Both the position numbers and the translations under genes were made by a program. A DNA stretch of 64,000 nucleotides from Streptomyces pluripotens (GTDB taxonomy: Bacteria > Actinomycetota > Actinomycetes > Streptomycetales > Streptomycetaceae): positions 7,068,001-7,132,000 of the forward strand of contig NZ_CP021080.1 of the NCBI RefSeq assembly GCF_000802245.2. The letters run 5' to 3'. The notes below the pieces were generated by a model. That model saw only the letters and a list, made by a program, of their open reading frames with translations, searched no databases and had not been told where the DNA came from. Every line of letters starts with the position of its first letter. The first letter of the stretch is position 1. Positions 1 to 8,411 of the stretch are shown one piece after another.

Positions 1-1
1 T

Positions 2-1156
2 TCCGCCACCGCCCTCAGCGAGGTCTACCTGCGGCTGTGGGACAACTACCACGGCACCTGCAACAGCATGCCGATCAAGGTGAGCGGGGTCAGTGGCGGC
101 ACTGCAGGTGCCCTGTCCGTGGCCTGCACCGCCCTCAAGGTCGACCTGCCGGCACCGCTGGGGCAGGGCCAAAGCACCACGATCGGCTTCGACCTCAGCA
201 TCAGCGTGCCCAGCGGCGCCGACCGCTTCGGCCACGACGGAGCGTTCAGCTTCATCGGCAACGCACTGCCCGTCCTCGCGATTCGTGACGGTGCGGGCTG
301 GCACCTGGATCCGTACACCAACAACGGCGAGTCGTTCTACTCGCTGGCCGCCGACTACAAGGTGACCCTCGACCACCCCAGCACCCTGCTGGTACCAGCC
401 ACCGGCACCTCCACCGACACTCCCGGCTCCAGCGGTCGTACGGTCACCACGGCCACCGCCACCAAGGTCCGTGACTTCGCCTGGGCCGCCGGGCCCTTCA
501 CCAAGATATCCGGCACCTCGTCCGCCGGGGTCGCCGTGAACGTGTACGCGGTGTCGGGCATCAGCTCCTCCAGCGCCCAGTCGATGCTCAGCACCGCCGA
601 ACGGGCCGTGGACGCCCACGCCGCACGCTTCGGCGCCTACCCCTACGGCGAACTGGACGCCGTCATCGACAACAACTACTGGTTCGGCGGCATGGAATAC
701 CCCGGTTTCGTCCTCGACCTGGTCAGCACCACCGCGCTCACCCACGAGATCGGCCACCAGTGGTGGTACGGCATCGTCGGCGACGACGAGTACCACAGCC
801 CCTGGCTGGACGAGGCGTTCACCGACTACGCCACCGACCTTGCCCTCGGCAAGACCGGCGCGAACTGCTGGAACAACGTCTCCTGGGGCTCCAGCGCCGA
901 GAAGATCACCAATTCGATGGCCTACTGGGACGCGCATCCCTCCCGGTACTCCACCGTCGTCTACGGCTACGGCAAGTGCGCGCTGCACGACCTGCGGCGC
1001 GTACTTGGCGATACAGCCATGGCCAAGCTGCTGAAGGACTACGCGGCAGCCCACTGGTACGGCGTCTCGACCACGGCCGAGTTCAAGGCCGCGGCCCAGG
1101 CCGCCACCAGCACCGACCTCACCTCCTTCTGGAACCTGCACCGCATCGAGGGCTGA
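2..1156 (+). CDS. Secreted M1-family zinc aminopeptidase, 3' part (5' end outside window)
   Basis: The reading frame is open from the first bases, so the gene begins before the window; about 384 C-terminal residues are present. The gluzincin motif HEIGH (bases 743-757) is followed 18 residues later by the third zinc ligand Glu in WLDEAF (812-814), which is the M1 peptidase signature. An M1-type GGMEYPG stretch lies just upstream and fits the GAMEN-like substrate loop. Enzymes of this family remove N-terminal amino acids. A signal peptide, if any, is not visible. The adjacent GH25 gene is also exported, but the 137-bp gap gives no evidence of co-transcription. Confidence 0.9.
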   Translation, partial: SATALSEVYLRLWDNYHGTCNSMPIKVSGVSGGTAGALSVACTALKVDLPAPLGQGQSTTIGFDLSISVPSGADRFGHDGAFSFIGNALPVLAIRDGAGWHLDPYTNNGESFYSLAADYKVTLDHPSTLLVPATGTSTDTPGSSGRTVTTATATKVRDFAWAAGPFTKISGTSSAGVAVNVYAVSGISSSSAQSMLSTAERAVDAHAARFGAYPYGELDAVIDNNYWFGGMEYPGFVLDLVSTTALTHEIGHQWWYGIVGDDEYHSPWLDEAFTDYATDLALGKTGANCWNNVSWGSSAEKITNSMAYWDAHPSRYSTVVYGYGKCALHDLRRVLGDTAMAKLLKDYAAAHWYGVSTTAEFKAAAQAATSTDLTSFWNLHRIEG

Positions 1157-1293
1157 CCCTCGGTGGCCGGCCGCGGGGGAGGCGCGTGCGGTGCCGCCCG
1201 CGGCCGGACAGGTCACCCGTATGGGTCAAACACAGCCCGAGACGGCGGCGTTGGGCGGTACCCGGAGTGCGGTACCGCCCGACTACGGGTCAG

Positions 1294-2136
1294 ATGGATT
1301 CCGTGCGATGTTCCATATCCCTCCACCGCAGCCGCTCACGCCTGGCCGTCACGGGCGTCCTGACCGGCCTCCTTCTCTTCCTGTCCGCTTCGGCGGCCCT
1401 GCCAGCGGCGGCCCCCGACGTGCCTGTGCGGGGCAGCGCCCACATGGGCATGGGCGTTCTCGCCCACGACGAGGGCGGCGGTGCCGCTCCACGTGCCGCC
1501 ATCAGGGGGACACATACCGAAGGCGTGGACGTCTCCAGCTACCAGGGCGACGTCGACTGGACGACTCTCTGGGGCAGCAGTACGAAATGGGCGTACGCGA
1601 AGGCCACCGAGGGGACGTACTACACCAACCCCTACTTCGCGCAGCAGTACAACGGCTCGTACGGCGTCGGCATGATCCGTGGGTCGTACCACTTCGCGAC
1701 CCCGGACACGACCGGCGGCGCGACGCAGGCAGACTGGTTCGTGGACCACGGCGGCGGCTGGTCCAAGGACGCCAAGACACTGCCCGGTGTCCTCGACATC
1801 GAATGGAACCCCTACGGCGACGCCTGCTTCGGCAAGTCCAAGAGCGCGATGGTCAGCTGGATCAGCGACTTCCTCGGCCGCTACAAGTCCCGCACCGGCC
1901 GGGACGCGGTCATCTACACGGCCACCAGCTGGTGGACCCAGTGCACGGGGAATTACGCCGGCTTCGGCCGCACCAACCCGCTGTGGATCGCCCGTTATGC
2001 CTCGACGGTGGGCCCACTGCCGTCGGGGTGGGCGGCGTACACGATGTGGCAGTACACCTCCAGCGGCAAGACCGTCGGCGACCACGACCATTTCAACGGC
2101 TCCGTGGACCAGCTGCGGGACTTCGCCGTCGGCTGA
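1294..2136 (+). CDS. Secreted GH25 muramidase (lysozyme)
   Basis: The product (280 aa from ATG 1294; GTG 1303 is an alternative) starts with basic residues and a hydrophobic segment ending in AALPAAA, a Sec signal peptide. The mature part begins with GVDVSSYQGDVDW and contains LDIEW (bases about 1789-1803), the Asp-x-Glu catalytic signature of family 25 glycoside hydrolases, and closes with the usual MWQYTSSG barrel strand. These enzymes cleave the MurNAc-GlcNAc bond of peptidoglycan; in actinomycetes they serve wall turnover or attack on other bacteria. No added wall-binding domain is visible, so this is a single-domain enzyme of usual size. Confidence 0.93.
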   Translation: MDSVRCSISLHRSRSRLAVTGVLTGLLLFLSASAALPAAAPDVPVRGSAHMGMGVLAHDEGGGAAPRAAIRGTHTEGVDVSSYQGDVDWTTLWGSSTKWAYAKATEGTYYTNPYFAQQYNGSYGVGMIRGSYHFATPDTTGGATQADWFVDHGGGWSKDAKTLPGVLDIEWNPYGDACFGKSKSAMVSWISDFLGRYKSRTGRDAVIYTATSWWTQCTGNYAGFGRTNPLWIARYASTVGPLPSGWAAYTMWQYTSSGKTVGDHDHFNGSVDQLRDFAVG

Positions 2137-2322
2137 CCCGGCGGCCGGGTGCCCTCAGGGGGCTTCGCCCGGGAGTACCCCGGGCCCTGCCGAGCCGGAC
2201 GCGCGGCTCGGTCGGCCGCCCCGATGGCCGACGCTGGCTGACCGCCTCCGTCTTCCTCGCCTTCGGCAGGAAGTCGCTCGCGATGCAGATCCGGATGCCG
2301 GGTGCCGGCGTTCGCTGAACCG

Positions 2323-3495
2323 TCACGGGGGCAGCGCGCGTAGCGCGCGCAACACCGCCCAGATGACCGAGACGAAGGGGACGGCCACCACGGCGCCGAT
2401 CACGCCCGCGACGATGCTGCCACCGATGACGGACACGGCGACGACGAGCGGGTGCAGTTGTACCGCCCAGCTCAGCACGAGTGGATGCAGTACGTGTCCT
2501 TCCAGCTGGCCGATCACCACGATGAGCGCAAGCACGGCCGCGGCGGTGAGCGGTCCGCGGCCGGCGAGCGCGACGACCGTGGCTACCGCGAGAGCGACCG
2601 GTGAGCCCACCAGCGGCACGAACGCGGCGAAGAACTCCAGCAGCGCCAGCGGTAGTGCGAGCGGAACCCGCAGCAACAGCAGAGCGACGCCGACCAGCAC
2701 GGCGTTGGTCGCGGCCACGATGATGATGCCGCGTACGTACCCGGCGAAGGTGCGCCAGGCTGCCCGCCCCGCCCGTTCCCAGGCAGGGCGCGCGCCGCTC
2801 GGCAGCAGCTGGTCCCGCATCCAGCTCCACAACTGCTCGCCGGAATGGATGAAGAAGACCGAGGCGAAGAGCGCCAGTGCGCCGCCAGTGATCAATTCGA
2901 CCACCCGGCCCAGCTCGCTGAGGGCGCTGCTGAGCAGAGTCGACTGGTGTGCGGATACGTAGTTCGTCACCTGACGCTGGAGATCGGAGAGCTTGCCCGG
3001 ACTGAGCCGGAAGGGAGGCCGTTGCAGCCATTCCTCGATGCGGTGCACGCCACCGCGGAGTTCACTCAACAGCCGTGCCCACTCGCCGGCTACCGCATTG
3101 CCCACCAGCGCGAGCAGGGCCAGTAGGAGCAGCAGACTCCCCACGATCGCCACGGCAACGCTCAGCGGTCTCGGCAGCACCCGGTTGAGTAGATCGGCCA
3201 GGGGGCGCAGCACGGACGTGACGACCAGGGCGAGGAACAGGGCCACGGCGATGAGCTGGAAGCTGCCGAGGATGCTGAAGACGCCGTAGACGACGATCCC
3301 GACGAGGATGAGCCGCCAGGCGTAGGCCGCGGCGATCCGCAGCCACAGCACGGTCCGTTCGGCCGTCGATGCTTCCGGCTCGGGGCGCGAGGCGGGCGGC
3401 AGCCGCACGGAGTACCCCGGGCGGCTGCCCAGTACCGTACCCTCCGCCCCACGCCTTCCTCCGGGGCCGGCCGTCCGCCGACGCGCATCGCCCAC
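2323..3495 (-). CDS. AI-2E family transporter (PerM-like membrane protein)
   Basis: About 390 aa with eight or so hydrophobic segments. Two begin at the N-terminus (RLILVGIVVYGVFSILG and LIAVALFLALVV), then a charged amphipathic stretch of about 100 residues, then a C-terminal membrane block with the FAAFVPLVGSPVAL segment. This order is that of the AI-2E/PerM (former UPF0118) family. Some members export autoinducer-2 and others act as Na+/H+ antiporters, so the substrate here is unknown. GTG 3495 is chosen because GGGAG lies five bases upstream; the frame is open to a TTG at 3588. The gene is convergent with the muramidase. Confidence 0.85.
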   Translation of the reverse strand: MGDARRRTAGPGGRRGAEGTVLGSRPGYSVRLPPASRPEPEASTAERTVLWLRIAAAYAWRLILVGIVVYGVFSILGSFQLIAVALFLALVVTSVLRPLADLLNRVLPRPLSVAVAIVGSLLLLLALLALVGNAVAGEWARLLSELRGGVHRIEEWLQRPPFRLSPGKLSDLQRQVTNYVSAHQSTLLSSALSELGRVVELITGGALALFASVFFIHSGEQLWSWMRDQLLPSGARPAWERAGRAAWRTFAGYVRGIIIVAATNAVLVGVALLLLRVPLALPLALLEFFAAFVPLVGSPVALAVATVVALAGRGPLTAAAVLALIVVIGQLEGHVLHPLVLSWAVQLHPLVVAVSVIGGSIVAGVIGAVVAVPFVSVIWAVLRALRALPP

Positions 3496-3729
3496 GACTG
3501 CTCCCGCCTCGTTGCCGCCACCCGTCGCTGACGGAGGGTCACACCTAGAGAACCGTAAGTGCAGGGCGGGGAGGAGGAGCCGGCGCAACGCGCCCGCGCC
3601 CGGGTTCCACCGGACGGAGGTGTTGGTCGTGCGGACCGCGACCGCCGCCGGTCCGGGGACCGAGACCGTCGTGTGACAAGAACGGTCGGTGACCGGCGGA
3701 GCACGGCCGAGTGCCCGTACCGCCAGGTT

Positions 3730-4161
3730 TCAACGGGGCCCTGCGGTGTTCTCAGTCGTGCGACCCACCGGCAGCAACTCGCGAATGTCGGCCGGAAGGG
3801 CGCCTGCCATCCGTTCGGTCAGCTCCGGGGCCAGTGCCGCGTCCAGCACCTCCAGTACGGCGGCGGCCTCCCGCAGGGCCGTGTCCTCGCGGGTGCCGGC
3901 CCGGTCGGCGATGCGTCCGGCGAAGACGGTCAGCCCGAACCGTTCACCGATCGCACCGGAGCCGGTCCCCGAGCTGTCGGCTGTCTCCCGCATGGCCGCC
4001 GCCAGGCCGGGCGGCAGTTGGGCGGCCACATGCCGGGCCAAGCCGGACGGGAGGCGTTCTGACAGCGTGCTCAGGACCGCGTGCGTGGCTCGCTCGGCGG
4101 TACCCCGGTCGGGTAGCTGGGCGAGCGCTTGAACCTTTCCGATCATCTCGTCGTGCCGCAT
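3730..4161 (-). CDS. DUF2267-like protein
   Basis: A 143-aa helical protein starting MRHDEMIGKVQ, with GGGAG about eight bases before the ATG at 4161. It has two related blocks (ERATHAVLSTLSERL near residue 22 and DTALREAAAVLEVLD near 92), each followed by LP-rich turns such as AAQLPPGL and AGALPADIREL. That repeat pattern is typical of DUF2267, a soluble family of unknown function often found near stress and chaperone genes. Ends 141 bp from the AI-2E gene on the same strand. No catalytic residue can be proposed. Confidence 0.8.
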   Translation of the reverse strand: MRHDEMIGKVQALAQLPDRGTAERATHAVLSTLSERLPSGLARHVAAQLPPGLAAAMRETADSSGTGSGAIGERFGLTVFAGRIADRAGTREDTALREAAAVLEVLDAALAPELTERMAGALPADIRELLPVGRTTENTAGPR

Positions 4162-4420
4162 GGGTCCGCTCCCTTCGTCAGAGAGTCCGCTCGACTCGAT
4201 CCCTCGGTCGCCGCAGGCGAACCAGCCACGACCGAGTACCCCGCATGCCCGGTCCTGCCGCCTTGGTCTCATGCGCTGGCACGCGGTACTGCCGGGCGGC
4301 GAGCGACCCCGGCGTGGGCTAGGACACATATGACCTGGTTCGCACCCCGGCCTGCTGGGCCTGGTGCGGGGCTACCGTTGCGTCGAGCCCTGATTCCCTC
4401 GCACCTCGGACGGTCCGGCC

Positions 4421-4948
4421 GTGCTCACTGATCTGTCCCCCCTCATAGCCGCGACGTCACGCTGGCTGACGGTCGCGTATCCGCCGTGCGACGGTGCGCT
4501 CGCCGCAGCCCTGTGCGAAACGCAGGTCCTGCAGGCCGTCACCGTTGCCGCTTGGCTGCGGTACCCGACCGAGGCCGATGCCGCCCTCGTCACCATGACG
4601 GGCCCCGGGGGCGCGGCGGGCCTCGACCTCATCACCGGGGCCGGTCCGGTCGACGGTGGCTCGGGTGAGGAGCAGGGCTGGCGCACCTGGGTGGACGAAG
4701 TGGTGGCCAGTTGGGCGGCCGGCCTGCTCACCGATCCCGAGCTGGCCGGACGAGCGGTCGGCGCCCTGGTGGACGGCGAACACACCGTCGGCATCCCGGT
4801 CGATTTCCGGCGTCTGACCGCCCCCGACGACGGTGACTTGCGGGCTGCCGCTCTGCTGCGCCACCCCGACCTCCTTGCGCCCGTGGCCGAAATTCATCTC
4901 GATCTGCTCCTCGACCGGCTCGGGCCGGGCCGTCACCTCGCCGCCTGA
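4421..4948 (+). CDS. Hypothetical protein upstream of the hyp operon
   Basis: A 175-aa acidic soluble protein from GTG 4421. No family is recognised. It has no signal peptide, membrane segment or cysteine cluster (two scattered Cys). Codon use follows the high-GC third-position pattern of its neighbours across the whole frame, which supports coding. It lies 383 bp before hypX on the same strand; whether it belongs to the hydrogenase system cannot be told. The start has no convincing ribosome binding site and is the least certain part. Confidence 0.6.
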   Translation: MLTDLSPLIAATSRWLTVAYPPCDGALAAALCETQVLQAVTVAAWLRYPTEADAALVTMTGPGGAAGLDLITGAGPVDGGSGEEQGWRTWVDEVVASWAAGLLTDPELAGRAVGALVDGEHTVGIPVDFRRLTAPDDGDLRAAALLRHPDLLAPVAEIHLDLLLDRLGPGRHLAA

Positions 4949-5331
4949 CGGACCGCGCTGCCGCCGGGGTCGCCGCTCCCTTCGGGGGCCATGGAGGCGA
5001 CCTGGAGTCGACCCGGAGCCGCCGCTGATCAAGCCGTCTTCTGGCGCACGGTCTCGGCGACGCCGGCCCGCAGGCAACGCCGCCGCGCCGGTGGCTGACC
5101 AGAGGGGCGCCTGTCACGCGGCCCCGGTCGCGGCCCGGCGCGGGTACGCCGCCAGGCCCGGCGTCCGTACGGCGGTGGCGCGTCGACCGCTGGGAAGGCA
5201 GTGCAAGGCAGTGCTCGGGCGGCCGAGGGCTGGTGAAGCGCCTCCGGATGGCGGAAGGAGCCCGATCGGCGCTCACGAAACGCCGCCGTGGTTCTTCGCC
5301 GCGACCTCATGAGGGGCGAACATCCCTCTTT
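4949..5331 (+). other. Intergenic region before hypX
   Basis: A 383-bp stretch with no supported gene. Reading frames on both strands are arginine/proline-rich and lack family features. It must hold the promoter of the hydrogenase maturation operon. GAGGGG at 5311-5316 lies 15 bases before the chosen hypX GTG and is the only purine-rich element near it. No clear -35/-10 pair was found. Confidence 0.5.
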
Positions 5332-7047
5332 GTGGATATTCTGCTCGTCGCCAGTGCGTTCAACAGTCTCTCCCAGCGCCTGTACGCCGAACTCTCCGAC
5401 CTCGGGCACCGCGTGGACGTCGTACTCGCCTCATACGGCGCTGACCCGGTCCGGGCCGCGGTCCATGAGATCCGGCCGGAGCTGATCATCGCACCGCTGC
5501 TCAAGACGGCCCTCCCGGAGGACGTGTGGCGGAACCACACTTGTCTGATCGTGCATCCCGGGCCGCCCGGCGACCGTGGCCCGTCCTCGCTGGACTGGGC
5601 CATTGCCGAGCAGGCACCGCGCTGGGGGGTAACGGTTCTCCAGGCCGAGGCGGCGATGGACGCGGGCCCGATCTGGGCCGCCGACTCCTTCCCGGTGCCG
5701 CCCGTCGGTAAGAGCGACCTCTACCGCAACGAGGCCTCTGACGCCGCCGTGGCCGCCGTCCGCACCGCCGTACGGCGGTTTGCCGAAGGCTCCCACAAAC
5801 CGCTCACGCAGACCGACGAATCGATCAGCGTCGTCTGGCGGGACGCATTCCGCCAGGAGCGGCGGCGCATCGACTGGGAGCACGACGACACCGCGACAGT
5901 CCTGCGCAGACTACGCGGTGCCGACTCGCAACCAGGCGTCCTGGACGAACTCCTCGGCCACGAGGTGTTCCTGCACGGTGGACACCCCGAGGACCGGCTG
6001 CGCGGCCGTCCGGGCGAACTGCTGGCACAGCGCGCAGGCGCCGTCTGCCGGGCCACCCGGGACGGCGCGGTCTGGATCCCGGAACTGCGTCCCCGCAAGA
6101 ACTCCGGCGACCCCGCACCCTTCCGGCGCCCGGCCGCCTCCGTCGTCGACGCTCTCACGGGCGGTAGCACACCGCGACTGCCCGAAGCGACCGTCCCCCT
6201 CGCACTGCCCGCCGACCGCCGTACCTGGACCGACATCCGCTACCGGCAACACGGCGACGTCGGCTTCTTGACCTTCTCCTTCCCCGGCGGCGCGATGAGC
6301 ACCGACCAGTGCCGTCGCCTACTCGCCGCTTACCAGCAGGCGCTCACCGTGCCCACCCGCGTCCTGGTGCTCGGCGGAACACGCGACTTCTTCTCCAACG
6401 GCATCCATCTGAACGTCATCGAGGCCGCCCCCGACCCCGCCGTGGAGTCGTGGCGCAACCTCAACGCCATGGATGACCTGGTCGAGGCCGTGCTGCGCAC
6501 CACAGACCGGCTGGTGGTGGCCGCACTCGGCGGCAACGCGGCGGCGGGCGGAACCATGCTCGCCCTCGCCGCCGACCGGGTGTGGTGCCGCACCGGCAGC
6601 GTGCTCAACCCGCACTACCGGCGCATGGGCCTGTACGGTTCGGAGTTCTGGACGTACACCCTGCCCCGTCGCGTGGGACAGGAATCCGCCCACCGGCTGA
6701 TCACCGAGGCCCTGCCCGTCAGTGCCGCGTCCGCCCGACGGCTCGGGCTCGTGGACCGGGTCCTCCCGGTTCCGCCCGCCCGATTCGCCGCAGAGACCGA
6801 GCGACTGGCAGCCGGACTCGCCAACGCACCGGACCTGGACCGACACATCGCCGACAAGACCGCCGCCCTTGCCTCGGACGAGGGGGAACGCCTCCTCACC
6901 GATCACCGGCAGGCCGAACTGGCCCGCATGCACGCCATCTTCTTCGACCCGCAGGCCCCCTATCACGCACTGCGCTCGGCCTTCGTCCGCAAGACCCCAG
7001 CCGGCTCACCCCGCCCCCTCGCCACGCCCGCCGGAGACCTACGGTGA
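5332..7047 (+). CDS. hypX: HypX/HoxX-like hydrogenase maturation protein
   Basis: About 571 aa with two fused domains. The N-terminal half is formyltransferase-like: VDILLVASAFNSLSQ start, an HPG motif at residue 75 and GDRGPSSLDWAI behind it, as in HypX rather than ordinary methionyl-tRNA formyltransferases. The C-terminal half is crotonase-like (FFSNGIHLN, then GNAAAGGTMLALAAD oxyanion region). In known members the protein converts formyl-tetrahydrofolate to CO for the active-site Fe of [NiFe]-hydrogenase under air. First gene of the hyp operon; the next gene overlaps its stop by four bases. GTG 5332 is inferred because similarity begins there; the frame is open to 5233. Confidence 0.9.
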   Translation: MDILLVASAFNSLSQRLYAELSDLGHRVDVVLASYGADPVRAAVHEIRPELIIAPLLKTALPEDVWRNHTCLIVHPGPPGDRGPSSLDWAIAEQAPRWGVTVLQAEAAMDAGPIWAADSFPVPPVGKSDLYRNEASDAAVAAVRTAVRRFAEGSHKPLTQTDESISVVWRDAFRQERRRIDWEHDDTATVLRRLRGADSQPGVLDELLGHEVFLHGGHPEDRLRGRPGELLAQRAGAVCRATRDGAVWIPELRPRKNSGDPAPFRRPAASVVDALTGGSTPRLPEATVPLALPADRRTWTDIRYRQHGDVGFLTFSFPGGAMSTDQCRRLLAAYQQALTVPTRVLVLGGTRDFFSNGIHLNVIEAAPDPAVESWRNLNAMDDLVEAVLRTTDRLVVAALGGNAAAGGTMLALAADRVWCRTGSVLNPHYRRMGLYGSEFWTYTLPRRVGQESAHRLITEALPVSAASARRLGLVDRVLPVPPARFAAETERLAAGLANAPDLDRHIADKTAALASDEGERLLTDHRQAELARMHAIFFDPQAPYHALRSAFVRKTPAGSPRPLATPAGDLR

Positions 7048-7625
7048 CGCCCCGGCTGCTCGTGGCCGGCGTCGGCAACATCTTCCTCGCGGACGACGCC
7101 TTCGGCCCCGAGGTGATCCGCGCTCTCGGCCGGCGCCCGCTGCCTCCCGGGGCTCGGGTGCACGACTACGGAATCCGGGGCATGGACCTCGCCTACGACC
7201 TGCTGGACGGCTATGCCACTGCCGTCCTGGTCGATACCGCCGCGCGCGGCCACCGCCCCGGCAGCCTCACCCTGATCGAGGCTGACCCCCCTGACGGCAC
7301 CGTCCCACCCGAAGCCCACGGCATGGACCCAGCGAAAGTGCTGGCCCTGGCCGCGCACCTGGGCGACGAACCGCTGCCCAGGGTCCTCGTCCTGGCCTGT
7401 GAGCCGGAACTGCTCCCGGCTGGGGACGAGGATCTCCTCCCCGGGCTCAGCACACCGGTGCAGAAGGCGGTTGACCGGGCCGTGGACGCGCTGCACACCC
7501 TGGTCCCCGTCCTGCTCGCCGACCCGGATGTCCCGCCGCCCGCGTTGGGCCGCCCGATGGAATCCGGGGCCCTACGCCCGGCTGCGCTGCCCGGCACGGG
7601 GGAGGGGACAGCCGAAGATCAGTGA
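7044..7625 (+). CDS. Hydrogenase maturation protease (HycI/HupD type)
   Basis: 193 aa; GTG 7044 overlaps the hypX stop (GTGA). The N-terminal VAGVGNIFLADDAFGPEV is the protease family signature with the acidic Ni ligand in LADD. GIRGMDLAYDLLDG and the His in EAHGMDP supply the other two positions used by family members to bind the nickel of the precursor. Such endopeptidases remove the C-terminal tail of the large subunit once the NiFe site is loaded. The likely substrate, hhyL, has a 22-residue tail after DPCLPCGVH. The C-terminal 30 residues are Pro-rich and look dispensable. Confidence 0.93.
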   Translation: MTPRLLVAGVGNIFLADDAFGPEVIRALGRRPLPPGARVHDYGIRGMDLAYDLLDGYATAVLVDTAARGHRPGSLTLIEADPPDGTVPPEAHGMDPAKVLALAAHLGDEPLPRVLVLACEPELLPAGDEDLLPGLSTPVQKAVDRAVDALHTLVPVLLADPDVPPPALGRPMESGALRPAALPGTGEGTAEDQ

Positions 7626-7685
7626 GACCACCGGGCCGCACGGCTGCGGCCCGGGCCCCGCAGCCGAACCCGAGGAGCAGCGCGC

Positions 7686-8411
7686 ATGTGTCGGTCAGAC
7701 GTCAAGCAGGCCGTCCTGGCGAAGAACGACGACCTGGCCGCGGACCTGCGCGGCGACCTCGCCCGGCAGGGCGTGACCATGGTCAACCTGTTGTCCAGCC
7801 CCGGCAGCGGCAAGACCGAGCTCCTCGGCCGGGTCCTCGCCCGGGCGGTGGAACGGCACGTGCCGGTGGCCGCGCTCACCGCGGACCTCGCTACCGAGAA
7901 CGACGCCGTCCGGCTGGCCCGCTCCGGCGCGCCCGTCCAACAATTGCTCACCGACGGACTGTGCCATCTGGAGGCCCGTCAGGTGCGGGCCCGGCTGGCG
8001 GGCTGGCTGCCGCCGGAGACGGCCGTGCTCTTCGTGGAGAACGTCGGCAACCTCGTCTGCCCCGCCTCCTACGACCTGGGGGAGACGCTGCGGATCGTGC
8101 TGATGGCGGTCACCGAGGGCGAGGACAAACCGCTGAAGTACCCGACCGCCTTCGGTTCCGCGCACCTGGTCGTCGTCACCAAGACCGACCTCGCCGAAGC
8201 GGCCGGCTTCGACGAGGACACCTTCCGCGCCAACGTGCACCGGGTCAATCCGGGCGTGGAGATCGTACAGTCGTGTGCCCGTACCGGAGCAGGCGTCGGC
8301 GCTCTCCTGGACCACGCCCTGGCCGCCCGCGACACGGCCCCGCCGCACCGTCCGCCGCTCGCCCCGCACCCGCACGGCCACCAGCCCACCGCGCCCGCAC
8401 CCCTCGCATGA
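7686..8411 (+). CDS. hypB: Nickel-insertion GTPase HypB
   Basis: 241 aa. The P-loop is LLSSPGSGKTELL, the G4-type motif is VTKTDL, and the metal-site Cys-His is in GLCHLEARQV, as in HypB GTPases that deliver Ni to the hydrogenase large subunit with HypA. The protein starts MCRSDVKQ and lacks the N-terminal His-rich Ni store of many homologues. Instead the last 30 residues are Pro/His-rich (PHRPPLAPHPHGH), which may replace it. The stop overlaps the hypF start (ATGA), so the two are translationally coupled. Confidence 0.95.
   Translation: MCRSDVKQAVLAKNDDLAADLRGDLARQGVTMVNLLSSPGSGKTELLGRVLARAVERHVPVAALTADLATENDAVRLARSGAPVQQLLTDGLCHLEARQVRARLAGWLPPETAVLFVENVGNLVCPASYDLGETLRIVLMAVTEGEDKPLKYPTAFGSAHLVVVTKTDLAEAAGFDEDTFRANVHRVNPGVEIVQSCARTGAGVGALLDHALAARDTAPPHRPPLAPHPHGHQPTAPAPLA

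Noticed and set aside
5029..5409. 126-codon leftward frame before hypX
   Set aside because: Arg/Pro-rich composition and overlap with the hypX start; no supporting motif.
7695..8381. Long open frames opposite hypB, hypF, hypD, hhyL and other genes
   Set aside because: They are shadows caused by high third-position GC, with Arg/Pro/Gly-rich or Val/Gly-rich translations and no family features.
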